A stretch of DNA of 64,000 bases from Serripes groenlandicus (GCA_031761405.1 JASEVX010000010.1:29456674-29520673), one strand, 5' to 3'. Positions 11,184-23,490 are shown, numbered from the stretch's first letter. Notes: generated from the letters alone by a model not told the origin. Numbers and translations: made by a program.

Positions 11184-11790
11184 GATCTAAATACATCAAA
11201 AAATAGTATGTTTTAATGCAATAAAAAATATATATATATTTCTCTTGAGTTGTCTTTATCTTGCACACATATTCTGACACAAAGTATTGTTGAACTAATC
11301 AATGAGATATCTGATGAGCAGCCAGTTGTCGGTCGTACGTTTTATGGTATTTGTATTGTATTAATGGCTTTTAATCACTTAAAAATAAGCCCATTATCAT
11401 AACTTGTTTTAATCACACTTGATGTCTGCTTTCTGGATACTTAACCTCAAAATTCGCGCTAATTATGTACATGTGTTTAAACAGTTGACCCACTCTCACG
11501 GAAGACAAACTTGGACGCTTTGAATCACGAGACCGGAGCCCTACGTCTTATACACTGTCTCACATAACCACACTCACTTGTCAACCGTAATGTTTTCCAT
11601 TATCTACAATACTGTAAATGGATCTCTTCAGATGAATAAGATAAGTACATATTGATCAAACACATATATATAAGTTAGCCAAGACTATGCAAACAAATCT
11701 CTAAATAAATATTGAATTAGTTTGAAATGTTGTGAAAATAAAGAAATTGTTACAATGGTTTAACCGGCAAGCGTGTATGTGTTTTGGTAG

Positions 11791-11897
11791 AGTATCCAGA
11801 CGACATATTTCTATCAAGGCTAGCAGACGAACTCAAATATGAATTGAAAATGGTTGGTGTCAGTCATGGCCTCAAGTTAATCGAAAGGGGGAAATAG
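11791..11897 (+). pseudogene. Possible last exon of the 6.15 kb pseudogene
   Basis: An acceptor-like 'GTGTTTTGGTAG' precedes AG TAT CCA GAC GAC..., which reads YPDDIFLSRLADELKYELKM and on to a TAG at 11895-11897. The exon needs phase 1 from the previous exon, and the exon at 61759-61838 ends in exactly that phase (CAT G|gtaatg), giving GAG across the junction. No counterpart was found at 61.84-63.0 kb. The helical, charged tail is unidentified. Confidence 0.35.
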
Positions 11898-12949
11898 TCC
11901 TCGTATAACTAATCTCACGGTAAGTTAGATTGTGCCTTTACGGTCTGCAATATAAACACAACAACTAAGATACGAATATCTTTACACTCTAGGTTGCGTG
12001 GTTATCCAAGAGCAAACGGAACATTACCAGATAACAACATACTACATATGGCACGTAATGCTTCAGAATCAGACTAACGCAAATAATGACAATTTGGGAC
12101 GAGATTCGTTGCCTGTTGTTACCATAGAGACTGCCTTTAACTTGTGTACTATCAACTCTATGTCTACTAGCTGTGTTGCATCATAATGCTATATATAAAT
12201 CTACATGTCGCAAGAATTTTAATATGTTTCGTTCATGTTCAAATAAATGAAAGCACATTTCCGCGTAATGTTTAACACTTTTCACTTCCTAGTAATGTTC
12301 ACGGTGGATTTATTTAAATGTCGCGCGAGTTGTTCAAGGTAAATCGTTAATTAGGATGAATTTGAATTGGGGGTAGTTGTCAAAGGGCCAGTTGTTGCCG
12401 AGACTGTTTGAGGCAAGACGTAAAAGGGCAAATTTGCCAAGGGTGAACATATTTAAGGACGAATTGTCAAATGACGTGTTAAATTTGGGGGCAAGATTGA
12501 CAAATCTACGAGTAGACTTTCGTGAACATTATATATCCAGAGAAGCATGTACTTCCGCACAGTCTAGTCAAGATCTACATATATGACTTTATTTCTTATT
12601 CGTGCTTGCTATAAGCTTTTGTTAACATGTGCTTGTTGATCTGAATCAACACTGTTAAATGTCAACGTTTTTCCCACGGAAGGGCTGATTAACTGTGCAG
12701 AGTCAGCAAATCACCGACTGAAATAATTTGTAAGTGGATCGAAGGGCATCCAGATAATATCAAACATCAAGCAGGAGCTGTAGACGAGGTCGATATAGTA
12801 TCAATGGGCAGGCACTGATTAAACAACGATTCATGTGTGTCCTGCCTTATTGGTGATCCAAGAGGTCTGTATTCAGAGTTTACTTTGTTCGTACATGTAT
12901 ACTGTTTAACTTAGCCTTTAACAAGGTTTTAATTATATCATGTCGTGTC
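11898..12949. other. Non-coding; nothing recognised
   Basis: No exon or mobile element is supported. 12370-12520 is imperfectly repetitive (variants of 'GGCAAATTTGCCAAGGG'), and the open frame over it (12377-12586) looks like a by-product. Confidence 0.35.
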
Positions 12950-13025
12950 TAGGGTGAATTACCGGTTCTACTGGTCCATCTACCGTGACGCCAGCGAGTC
13001 ATTCATAAATAATGATGACCCGACA
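12950..13025 (-). mobile_element. Type 1 SINE core fragment
   Basis: Contains the core as 'ACTGGTCCATCTACCGTGAC' and 'CCAGCGAGTCATTCAT' in reverse orientation. Head and tail are missing. Confidence 0.5.
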
Positions 13026-13324
13026 ACAAATGTTCAAGAAATGTTCAATGATGTAGCAATGTTGTTGAAACATATAATGTACTTTGTATATGAGCGCTGC
13101 TATATTAAAAAGGCATAACCACGCGTCATGCACACATCCAAATGGCAATTCTTTAACATAAATTTCTAGAAACCCTTTGTGAGTAATGTTTAAACAGTAA
13201 AAAGCCAGGCCGAAATGCTTGAGCGTGCTGGCTGATCTGGATATTATAATGGTAGCATCAGCCTAACGTTTGTTTTTTGTATAGCGCCACCAATATTGAA
13301 CGTTTGGTATATGGTAGTTCTATC

Positions 13325-13512
13325 CAAGGTTATTAAGAGGTTTGAGCTTCTGACTCGAGAGCAGGAAACCTTAGTTCGATCCTTAATCAGGTCATACAAA
13401 CAACTTTGAAATTAGTAAATTAGTAGAAGCGACTCTGTGACGCTAATGGTTGCGGGTATAGCACTGTCAATGGTGTGATGGTGTAAGAGAAAATATACCA
13501 GGGGTTTTTGAA
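13325..13512 (+). mobile_element. Diverged type 1 SINE
   Basis: The tRNA-like head 'GACTCGAGAGCAGGAAACC...GTTCGATCC' is followed by a core with 'GGTTGCGGGTATAGCA'. It is strongly diverged and lacks a clear 3' tail. Confidence 0.5.
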
Positions 13513-14743
13513 ATTAACCCTTAAAGACAACGTGAAGTTAAAGCAATACTGTTAAAATCGGAGTTAAAGATCGTCCAAATAAACTATTGGCTGCACATGA
13601 GATATAAAGCATCTGTTTAACGTAAGCAGGTAAAGCTGAAGAGGTACCGAAATTCAGTGTCTTTTAAGGAAAATAAATTGTACATCACATATTCGAGTGT
13701 TGTTGAACATTTCACTCCTTTCTCGCTACATGCATATTGTGACTTATTTTAAACCTTTTCATTTAAAAACAGTTTAGGCTCGCAAAACGATGTAATTTGC
13801 CTTCTTCCCTTCAATAAACTATTTGATGTTGTTTTTAATTTATATCTTTTGGCGTTCTTTAAAAATGTTTATTTCATGCAAAAACGAACTGCGTATTGTT
13901 TAAGGTACTGTTAACGGGATTGTCAGTTCAACTGTTTAAGATTTTACTACATGTTACAGACAACAAATTATCTATTTCTGTCATGTTTTAGTGGTATTCC
14001 CATTTGAAGAAAGATTCTTGTTGGCTTTCGTGAACGTGGTACATTTCAACATATATGTTCTACAATAACTCAATGTTCCCCAAGACCACATTGAAAACAT
14101 AACACATACTATATATTTTATATATCATTTAATGCAAATATGACATTGCTGTAAATGCGTGAATAAACGCCGTTCGCGAACGTTTCCTAGGAAATCTTAA
14201 ATATATTGCAAACATATCAACATAACATCATTCGATACATACTTCTAAATAATTATTTATTCTTCACACATGCCTAGACATAAAGTTAAAATTCGTTGTT
14301 TCGCTTAAATTTCACAGTAGGTAAATAAAATGTTTGTTGTTGATTTTTCCAAACACTTTGAAATTTGCAGGATATTCAGCACATGGACGTAATGAGTCAG
14401 AAGTGTGTTTTATTTCGATTTCTGGAAATGTCACAAGGCATAAAGGGAACGTGTGAGGAATCAAACCAAAATGGGTCTTATTATTTCAGTTTGCTTCATT
14501 AGGTTTGTTTTGATCCAAATATTACGTTGTATTTGTATGTAGACTTTACAAAATAAGTTATTTTCACTAGTTTTTCCATATATTATATGTAAGGGAAGGT
14601 GACCAATCTTGTCGTTCTGGTTGGTTCATGATAGACTTACTAGTTCAATTTACTACACCGGGTACCTGACTATGTACCTGTTTGCAATGGCGAAGACCAC
14701 TTGACACAGCTTTTGAATAAATCATAGTCCAATGCTGAGTTGT
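13513..14743. other. Non-coding; nothing recognised
   Basis: AT-rich; no gene, array or element with defined ends was seen. Confidence 0.35.
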
Positions 14744-15040
14744 TGATTTATTGATTGATTGATTGTGGATTTACGCCGTTTTTAACAATGTTTCAGTCAT
14801 ATTACGGCGGCCAGTTATTATATCCATGTTTTCCTGACTTTTTCAAACCAGTACTGCACTCAACAGTCTTTCCAATCAACTGGATTTCCACATTGCCTGT
14901 TAGTCCATAGTTGGAAGACGAATTGTTACATTGATTTTGTCAAACGTTTGATATAATGTTGGCCGAGCTTGGAATCGAACTCACAACCACTTGGTTCACA
15001 TTCCGTAACGCTACCGACTGAGCTACCCGGTCTCTGCTCA
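14744..15040 (-). mobile_element. tRNA-derived SINE, type 2
   Basis: On the - strand it starts GAGACCGGGTAGCTCAGTCGG (A-box 'TAGCTCAGTCGG') with B-box 'GAGTTCGATTCC', then a core with 'GGCCAACATTATATCAAACG' and 'GGACTAACAGGCAATG', and ends in 'AACGGCGTAAATCCACAATC' repeats. The head and core differ from type 1, but the 3' tail is similar. The same family is at 31438, 48306 and 59790. Confidence 0.8.
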
Positions 15041-16164
15041 ATGTTGGGTTGCGTTATTTTCATAACTGTGTTCTATCATCCGCATATGGTCATGTGTGGT
15101 CTTGATGCATCTTTGTAAATCCTGTGCATCCCTAAGGCTCATGCTACGCTTATTTAGTATATATACCTTAATGAATCTTCAGATTAAAACCTCGAAATGA
15201 AGCTCCACTAGTTGATGTTTATGTAACGTTACACGATACCAAATCGAAGAGGCAATACAATCTACAATCACTAGATCCGGCTTATTTCTGTTTTATTTTA
15301 GTGTATTTTTCTTGCCAAACGTGGTTACTGAGATGAAGCCACTTTCTTTGACGACCACCTTAGTAATGCCCTTAAACATGACCGGAATAGCTAGGCCATT
15401 TCGGACATAAAATTAGTGTATGAACTGGTAATTATTTAACATGTTGATCTAGCACTTTGCGTCACAACCAATGTAATTCTGATCCCACGGATTGCAAAGA
15501 GACACTTATCCCTTAATGTTTATGGGGAGGGGGTGGGGGGGGGGGGGGAGATAATACAGCAAGTATAATGGATAGTTGCATGTTTTGTAAACTTGGCATA
15601 CAATCTTATCTGTGAGGGAACTTTCAATAAATCCAATTAAACAGATCGATGCAGATCTTCGAATGTTCATTAAAAGACTAAAAATACACCAATTCAGGAA
15701 AAGTAATCAGTGTACGTTTCATATGAGTTCCTGTAGATAAGTAATACTGAAAATTAAATCAGACGATGAGTTTACTTAATTTCTTCCCTTGGCTCTTCAA
15801 CTGAAACAGCCGAAGTAAGACACTTTAATAATAATCTGTGAAAAGGGGGACATTTGAAAAAAATACATATCACTCTCTCAACTTTCAAACTTTTTACAAA
15901 TCTAAATCAAAAATATGTGTTGCAATAGTATTTGCTTGTACAAGTTCATCGATTTTATTTTTAGATTGAGAGCTCGAAAAGAACCGCTCGATGAAAAAGC
16001 AAACAGGTCACAAGACGTTCTAAAAAAGTATTGAGCGCTGCACCACATCAAATCAAACATTCTCCTTTCAAGATTTCAATGACGTTTCTCCTCTATTTCC
16101 TATTTATAATCTGATTGATTCCATGAGATTATTTTTGATTTACAAACCGGAATGCATCTATATC
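15041..16164. other. Non-coding; one poly-G run
   Basis: Only a 14-G run at 15535-15548 stands out. No gene is supported. Confidence 0.35.
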
Positions 16165-16420
16165 CGAACATCCTCGTTGATTAGAGCGTCCGTATCGGGT
16201 GAGAAAGGTCGTAGGTTCTATCCCCGGTCGCAGAAAACTACCAAAGACTTTCACAATGGTAGTAATAGGTTTCCCACCATGGCCTTCAGCATTACGACTG
16301 ACTCGCTGGTGTAGGGATAAATGGACCAGCAGTACTGGTAACTTACATAGGACACACCGTGATATAACTGAACAGTCTGGTAATACGGCTTAAAACGCCA
16401 TTAAAAGCACGCCCAATAAC
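16165..16420 (+). mobile_element. tRNA-derived SINE, type 1
   Basis: The head contains 'GATTAGAGCGTCCG' (A-box) and 'GTAGGTTCTATCCCCGG' (B-box, mutated). The core is 'GACTGACTCGCTGGTG' and 'GATAAATGGACCAGCAG', and the tail 'GGCTTAAAACGCC' is degraded. Two short open frames over it are not genes. Confidence 0.75.
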
Positions 16421-18400
16421 CGATTCGGCTCATTTATACTTTACTTTCCCACACCGTTAACAATATATTACTAGTAGACATGTTCGAAATGTGTAATGGT
16501 CCATTGTAGAGTTTACGAAAATCAATTGTATATTTACTAATTCATTAACTATATACACGTTAATCAATCTAGTTTCCGTATTTATTCGTGAAACATACTT
16601 AACACTTAAATGTACCCTTACTTTTATCCCGCTTTCCCATATGTTTTATATACCTTTGTCGTATGCTATATGTACTGTATGTACATGATTGCAAAACAAA
16701 TAGTTTGTATTGTATTGCATTGCATTTGTTCTTTTGACAGTAATATCATTACATGTGACATAATATCCATTTGATGGATTCAACATAAAGTTGGTCCTGA
16801 TGTGTGATACTTTTACTTTAAAATGCGATGACACTTCTTAAACATATTCCTGTTTTATCATCGTATGAGACAGAATAGCCATTCTGTGTGGTGTAGTCAA
16901 AATTACGTGAGGTAGTTTCACCCTGAGTTGTGACATTTTTATTCATACAAATGATGGCATCCTTAATACAAGTGACGGTACTATCAGTATATGTAACACG
17001 AAAATGCATTTTGTGTGATGGAGTAAACATAACAATCATGACGTTGTACTGTCTATTACACTATACATGACGAAGTGATATATTCTTGCTTGGTAAACGT
17101 AAGTGTTTTTTTAACGTATAGTTATGCCAAGGTATAATTACCTAAAAGATTTTCTGACGAATGGAATCTTGATAAGTCTGCACATTTGTTCATTCTGGCT
17201 GTTTAGGATCGCTCTTGTCATTGTAGTTGTTGAGAGTATTCGATACAAGTATTTAGAGCCTATACTTAAGTTTGCAATACAATTCAAATCAGCATTGATT
17301 TACAACCTCTGAATATTGGTTTTAGTAAACCATAAATCACCGACATTTGTATGATACTTCATTTAACAATAATACACTTGAACATTGCATTATCTGTTTA
17401 CCAAATGTGTCATCTGATCCCGCTGACGAACCCAGTGATGTAGACTTTCGGACATTGGTACGTGATAATGATAAATTATATAAAATACCATTACTTAATA
17501 CTTTCTTAGTGTTGAAAAGGTCTGAAAGCCAGTCTAGCTTAACATTGCGAATTGGTCATCGTGCGACAGTTAACGTTTTGCTTCAATGTCCTCTTCTAGA
17601 TTGATCTTTTTTTATCCATGCATGATTCTGATTTTTCATGGCGACCTAAAAAATTAACATTCTTCTCTTCCTAAACTGGTTGGCCGATTTTTAAATAAGT
17701 GGAAATGTTTCTTGGATGACCCTCTAACATTTGTGATGTAATTATGGATGGAAGAGAGAACACTGAAAAGGAAGCGACTTCTACTTGTCTTAAAATATGA
17801 CCCCCTACTAAAATCTACATGTATACTGCTAATTTTCAGGTCATTACATGTTTCCTCGGATAATAGCAAACCAATGGCTAAATCAAATAATGACAATTGA
17901 GTCAGATTAGATAAATCACTGTAACCAAATGTACCATGTACACTGAAGACCTGGATTTGTATGCGCATATATGTGGAAAATTGACTCATCATGTATGTTT
18001 TATATGCTGAAACAAAGACCAAAACAAAGAAACACTGGAACAGTCGCTAAAATACCTTACTTGAATACTTTGAACATCGAGTTGTCTGAGCTCTATTGCG
18101 ATGAAATCTGCATGTGCATATTACAAACATTTATAATCAAATTCAATGTTCTACAGCATAATTGAGAAATAAAGCGTTACCTTTGAGAACAATAATCATA
18201 TTTCTACATTCACATACAATTAAGATCAACACGATTATGATAAATCCATAAACAAATTGATATCGATTTACCAAATCAAGCAGAAATCACTTTTTATACG
18301 ACACTACATTGAAGACAAATAAATCGCAAAACAAACTTCTTTACAATATAAACATTATTGTTTGTGAGTAAATGGGTTAACACTTTATTAAGCACGTGAC
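16421..18400. other. No supportable gene; one diverged repeat
   Basis: 17560-17735 is a diverged relative of the block at 19500-19735 ('GTTAACGTTTTGCTTCAATG', 'GGAAATGTTTCTTGGATGACC'). Open frames at 17124, 17347 and 17654 have no recognisable domain, and the last overlaps this repeat. Confidence 0.4.
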
Positions 18401-18698
18401 AACGACGAATTGCCTGAAGTTTTGACGCTTTATAACATAGAAGAAATCGGCTGTAGGCACTTTGAAACCATTAAAAAAACCATTTGGAAGCTCTTAATAA
18501 AGAAAAGGTAATATAATTATGGTCTTATTTCTCAACCAAATCCTTAGTTGTGGGTACTCAAATGAGTCGTCTTGGTTAGAAGTTTATTTCGCTTATACCA
18601 GAGACATATAAATATGTGTTTATATGTCTCTGCTTATACACAACATCGGGTTTGAGTGTTAAATAAGCGTTTTAGAACTCTGCTACAGTCTATCAGAA

Positions 18699-18934
18699 TT
18701 TACCCTTTTCCCACATACAACAAATCTGCAGCAGACGAATTTGAAAGCAATCATGCAAAAACATTGTTAATCTCTATAAATGATAGTATAAATATTGAGA
18801 AGAGTTTAAAACATAATGGCAAAAGGTGAAATTTCTTGTTTTTGAGCATTTACTTTTTTTTTTTTCAGAGTGTTTTCAAAAGAGGTCTCCTGTGGATGCA
18901 TCAGACAGCGCCTACAAGTGGGAAAGGGGTTATT
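18699..18934. mobile_element. TTAA-type MITE copy
   Basis: Starts 'ACCCTTTTCCCACATACAAC', contains 'TCTGCAGCAGACGAATTTG', ends 'CTACAAGTGGGAAAGGGGTT'. The flanking TTAA is mutated on both sides. The same insertion is present in the 41.5 kb duplicate, so it predates the duplication. Confidence 0.75.
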
Positions 18935-19206
18935 ACACAAGTTGACTCAGATCAGATAAGAATGTACTGAAACATAAATTGTTCTTGATCTACACTGTTC
19001 ACATAAGCAAACAAGTACCTTTTACCAAGAACAGGCCCTTAACATTTATTAAATATATTCGAAAACATTGTGACACAAGAAAAAGAGTTCCATTATCAGC
19101 ATTTTCTTCTTTTATAACAGTATTTTCAGAAGCATTTCTCAATTTGTCAAATTGTATTTGGGGAAGGGCAAGTGTTAATTAAGGATCACACTGATACAAA
19201 CACAAG

Positions 19207-19430
19207 CTTAACCCTTTCCTACAAATCCGCTGCAGACGACTTTGGAAACATCCAGGCAAAAACACGGAATACTCTATAAATGTAGGTATAATTATTTAAA
19301 AGAGTTAAAAATATTATGGCACAAGGGAAATTGCCTGTTTTGAGCAATTTTTCCTTTTCTCAGAATGTTTTTAAAAGTTGTCTGCCGCAGATTTGTCAGA
19401 GAGCGTCTATATGTGGGAAAATATTGATAA
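19207..19430. mobile_element. TTAA-type MITE copy
   Basis: Starts TTAACCCTTTCCTACAAATC and ends 'TCTATATGTGGGAAAAT', with the inner hairpin 'GCAAGGGAAATTGCC...' recognisable. The short open frame over it is a shadow. Shared with the 41955 copy. Confidence 0.7.
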
Positions 19431-20016
19431 AGTCATATTTAGCTTCACTGGCTGAAAGTCGGTCGAACTTATGTCATGGCGATTTGGCCGTTATGCCTGC
19501 GAGCGTGCGTCAACGTTTTGCTTCAAACGACTTCTCCTCCCTAACCACTTGGCCAATTAGGATGAAACATCACATAAATCATCCTCTTAATATTATCTCC
19601 AAAATTCTGCTTTTCATGGCAACCGAAAGAAAAAACTTTAAAATTCTTCTCATCCAAAACTGTTTTGCCAATTTTTCAATAACTTTGTTGAAATGTTTCT
19701 TGAATAACCTTCTATCAGATTTCTTCGAGCCATGTTGATTGGTCGAAAAACATGGCCGCCAGGGTTCGGGGTAGTTATATCTTATATGGCTATAGTGAAA
19801 ATTTTCTCCTCCGAGAGTGTCCTGCTGATTTTCAAATAATTTTGTTGAAATATTCCCCGTAGGTGACCCCTTATCAGATTCCTTATAAAGCCATGTTAAT
19901 TGGTCGAAAAACATTGTGAGATTTTAATCATTGAATAAAGTTAATGATTATTTTGGCGAAACGGGAAATCTCATTATGACACGTTTTCTGCTAAAAATGA
20001 ATTTGAATGCGGGGAA

Positions 20017-21834
20017 TTTGGTAAATAATTTACAAATACAACAGTCCTGTAGTTAATTGTTTGATCAGCCACAATTTTTCGATAACAAACGGTCATCAAT
20101 ACAATCGAGTGCGGCCGTTTTCACAGTTATGTAAACATTCCCGATCGAGGTGTGAATAATTAACTTTTTGTCAGATACGGGTGACAAATTGAAAAGAACA
20201 AAAGGTGAAATACAACTGTGTATACAGGACTTTTCTCTGCATTTTTCATGCCAGCATATTGCACATCGAAGTACGGTATCGTTGGTTTCACACGGAGCAG
20301 GGCATTAAGTGTAGCAAAATTATAATCTTAACTCTATATCTAAATTGAGACATCTGTTCATCAATTTACCCATACATAATGATTGTTAATGGATTTCTCA
20401 TCGCCTGATGCAACTAAAAGTATTCCATTATTGATTTGGTAGAAACCTTTCATTATTCAAAGATGCAGCAGACGATTTGTAATACTTAAACACAATGGAA
20501 TAGACCGATCTCTATGAATTCAAGTATAATAATTGAATAATGTGTACAGTATTGTGGCAAAAAGGCGAAATTGCTCATTATAAGCAGTGTCACCTTTAGC
20601 CACACTGTTTGAAAGTCATCCGCTGCAGATGTTTTTAAAAGCGTCTATAAGATGGAAAGAGATACTATCCGAGCTAGTCTACATAAACTACAGTCATTCC
20701 GAACTAACTGGAAATCAAACCATGTCAATATTTCCTTCATTTATTCCCAACTTCTCTTTAACGTGTTAGCTGGAAACATCTCCAACATGTTTAGGTTACG
20801 TAGAACAAAGAAATCGTACCCATTTTTAAAACGATTTCAATACATAATTGCCTCCCTCCGAAAGTAAGTAATAAATAGTTCAAACCTATTTTGGCTGTAA
20901 AATGTTGAAAAACAGTCAAATGAAAGTCAATGTAAATATACAAAACTTGGCTTACTGTGTTTGTCTACCCAGTAAAAGTGGAGCATAAACGTTCAATTAT
21001 TTAGATGTTTATTGTACCGGAAAGTGAAGTTATAACTCTCATTTTATCTTAAAATTATGATTTTAATATTTTGAGCAGTTTTAAAACTTTGACTGTCTAC
21101 AAACTTGATTTCAGCACCATTCAAACCCACATGGAAAGTTTGTAACAAGCGTTGATCCAGAACGGAATAGCATGAAATTCAATGTCGTAATGTCCTACTC
21201 AACGAAATTCAACCATTAATTGTTTTATTTGTGGTTTAGCAATTTTCAACTTTATTTCAGTAATGGCACGACCACAGTTCACTTATACATTATCGTAATT
21301 TAATTTAATGAAATATATTTTTCATGCGACTACACGCAAAACCTCGAAGTGACCATTTCACAATCAAACTATGATGTATGTTATATGTATTTGCCTCTCT
21401 ACTTTTAAAGTTGTTAAAAGTATTTGTATTTACTTATAAGAAAAAAAAACCTGTATTCTGTGTTCTGTATACATTTTTATCTATTTCACCGAGTACTCGG
21501 TTACTTTAATTACTAACCGATTAATCGAATAGCATACCGAGTGACCGATTAATCGCTTACATCCCTTATTTAAACCAATACAACGTATTATAAGCATTGG
21601 TTCAGTTATCCTTAGTAATTAAAAAAAATCGAGCGGAAAAAAGGATAATTTCAAGTATGGTAATGTTATGGACAAATTACCATTGGCTTGTGAAGATGAT
21701 AGATAATTAACTAGTTATAAGTGATAATGTTATGTAAACTAGCATTCAGCGTGCAATATGTGGTAGAAGCGTTTATGGATATTGTGGAAAAAGAAGACAA
21801 CAACGTTGCCGTGGTAACAGTGTACCAGAGGACC
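20017..21834. other. Non-coding; worn MITE and possible hAT-like end
   Basis: 20440-20665 holds a degenerate TTAA-type MITE ('GATGCAGCAGACGATTTG', 'CATCCGCTGCAGATG'). 21487-21570 ends '...GATTAATCGCTTACATCCCTT', which in reverse begins AAGGGATGTAAGCG, resembling the termini of some hAT elements (compare 32718). No gene. Confidence 0.35.
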
Positions 21835-23490
21835 AAAATAACATACAGATACAAGGACCATCCAAACAAACTTTAGACAGATACAAGAACTATCCACACA
21901 TACTTTAGACAGATATTAGGATCATTCACACAAACATAAGACAGATACTTGGACCATCAACACACACTTTAGCCAGATACGGGGGTCATCCACACATACT
22001 TTAGACAGACAATAGGATCATGCACACAACATTTAGACAGATATAACTATCCATAACATACTTAAGACAGATACTAGGATAATCCACACAAATTATATAC
22101 AGATACTAAGACAAACCACACACACTTTAGACAAATACGAGAATCATCCACACATACTTTAGACAGCTACTAGGATCATCCACACACTCTTTAGAAATAT
22201 ACTAGGACCATCCACACTCACTTTAGACAGTCACTAGGACAAACCACACACACTTTAGACAGATAGTAGGACCGTCCACACACTCACTTGAGCCATATAC
22301 ATGGACCATTCACACATACTTCAGACAGATACTAGGATCATCCACACACACTTTAAACAGAAACAAGGACCATCTACACACACTAAAAACATCAAACATA
22401 ATACAGATATAAAGACCATCCACATAAACGTTCGAAAGAATTACATGGTGTCGGGCAGACCTGTAACATAAGCATCCAAAAAAACTTTAGAAAGTTCAAC
22501 CTGGTGCATTACAAACATCAATCATAAGACAGATATAAGGACCATCCACTAAAACTTAAGACAGTTCAACCTGGTGCATCACAGACATGAAACATTAGAC
22601 GGATATAAGGACCATCCACATAAACTGTAGACAGTTCAACCTAGTGCATTACAAGCATCAAACATAAGATAAACATAAGGACCATTCACATATACCTTAG
22701 ACAGTTGCACCTGGTGAATTACAGACATCAAACATAATACAGATATAAGGACCATCCACATGAACATAAGACAGCTGTAGATGGTTTCTGGCAAAACATA
22801 ACATAGATACATAGACAAATCACACACACTTTAGACAGTTCTACCTTGAGTAACACAAACCTGAAACATGAGACAGATACAAGAACTATGTATACAAACT
22901 TTAGACAGTTCTACCTTGAGCAACACAAACCTGAAACATGAGACAGATACACGAACTATGTATACAAACTTCAGACAGATACAAGGATCATCCAAATAAA
23001 CTTTAAATATTTTACTTTGTGCAACATAAAACCACAACATTAGACAGGTACAATGACCATGCATACATACTTTAGACAGATACAAGAACTATGTATACAA
23101 ACTTCAGAAAGATACAAGGATCATCCAAATAAACTTTAAATATTTTACTTTGTGCAACATAAAACCACAAACATTAGACAGGTACAATGACCATGCATAC
23201 ATACTTTAGACAGATACAAGGACAATCAACACACATTTAAGTAGGACAGTTTTATAGTTTTACAGTTCGCACAACTCTAAAGTTAGACAGATATAAGGAC
23301 CATTAACACAATGTTTAGACAGTTTTACATGGGGCATCACAAATCCCTAACATAAGATAGATATTAGGCCTATCAAAACAAATTTGAGATAGATAAAAAG
23401 ACCATTCAAACAAGATTTAGACAGTTATACCTTGTGAAACACAAATATTAGACATATACAAGGACCATCCACACATATTTTAGATAGTTT
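21835..23490 (+). repeat. Degenerate minisatellite with higher-order structure
   Basis: The basic unit is ~32 bp (consensus like AGACAGATACAAGGACCATC + CACACAAACTTT). From about 22480 it alternates with a ~38-bp unit (like AGACAGTTCAACCTGGTGCA...) into a ~70-bp period. Copies at 22870-23090 and 23090-23260 share long identical stretches, pointing to recent unequal exchange. Open frames on the - strand here are shadows of the repeat. Confidence 0.9.

Larger units (their letters stand above)
7405..11236 (+). mobile_element. 5'-truncated non-LTR retrotransposon (APE-type LINE)
   Basis: Bounded by TATTTCT at 7398-7404 and 11237-11243. The outer flanks match one contiguous stretch near 61740, so the borders are set by comparison with the unoccupied paralogue. 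Order: partial ORF1 (7405-7914), AP-endonuclease (7951 to about 8770), reverse transcriptase (9298-10800) and a Cys/His C-terminus (to 11183), ending in an A/T-rich tail. Frameshifts, stops and a likely gap at 9068-9297 make it inactive. The clade was not determined; a CR1/L2, Jockey or I-like assignment needs an RT tree. Confidence 0.92.
6150..11510 (+). pseudogene. Decayed copy of the 60.3-61.9 kb ZU5/UPA-like exons
   Basis: 6150-7404 and about 11244-11510 align in order to about 60240-61740 and 61741-62010: exons, introns and even the minisatellite intron. The first exon (about 6395-6855) has an in-frame TGA where the 60.5 kb copy reads DKWKN, plus other lesions. Its 3' donor survives as GCAAG|GTAATT. 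In the second exon (about 11264-11337) the acceptor AG of the other copy (TTACAGAG) has become TTGCACAC. Its translation contains ILTQSIVELINEISDEQPVV, against ILTQINVDLVKEISDANTVV in the other copy. A LINE (7405-11236) splits the locus between these exons. Paralogy is seen directly; loss of function is inferred from the stop and the lost acceptor. Confidence 0.8.
18401..20016 (+). repeat. Direct duplicate block, copy 1 (other copy 41187-42717)
   Basis: About 1.6 kb aligned end to end with 41187-42717 at high identity. It contains two TTAA-type MITE copies, a 14-bp-arm hairpin (18608-18642), and a segment with 'GATTGGTCGAAAAACATGGCCGCC' also seen, diverged, at 17.6 kb. Relative to copy 2 it has about 33 bp extra near 19100 and about 47 bp extra near 19485; the matching sites in copy 2 look like deletions between short direct repeats (GCATTT; CGA). 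Confidence 0.9.

Noticed and set aside
12377..12586. 69-aa ORF, charged
   Set aside because: It sits on imperfectly repeated DNA, with no domain and no splice context.
14960..15035. tRNA gene candidate (reverse strand, A and B boxes)
   Set aside because: It is the head of a type 2 SINE with core and tail attached and lacks a clean paired cloverleaf. The same holds for heads at 700-780, 26.2, 48.3 and 56.7 kb.
19316..19914. ORFs of 140 and 111 aa on opposite strands (a similar 111-aa ORF recurs at 42280-42615)
   Set aside because: They overlap each other, lie in the duplicated block and partly in a MITE, and show no domain. The conservation between copies is explained by recent DNA duplication.
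22636..23085. Two - strand open frames with repetitive Cys/Val-rich proteins
   Set aside because: They fall wholly within the 21.8-23.5 kb minisatellite, and their repeats mirror the DNA units.
21835..23490. CRISPR-like array
   Set aside because: Units are degenerate, there are no constant repeats with unique spacers, and the genome is eukaryotic.
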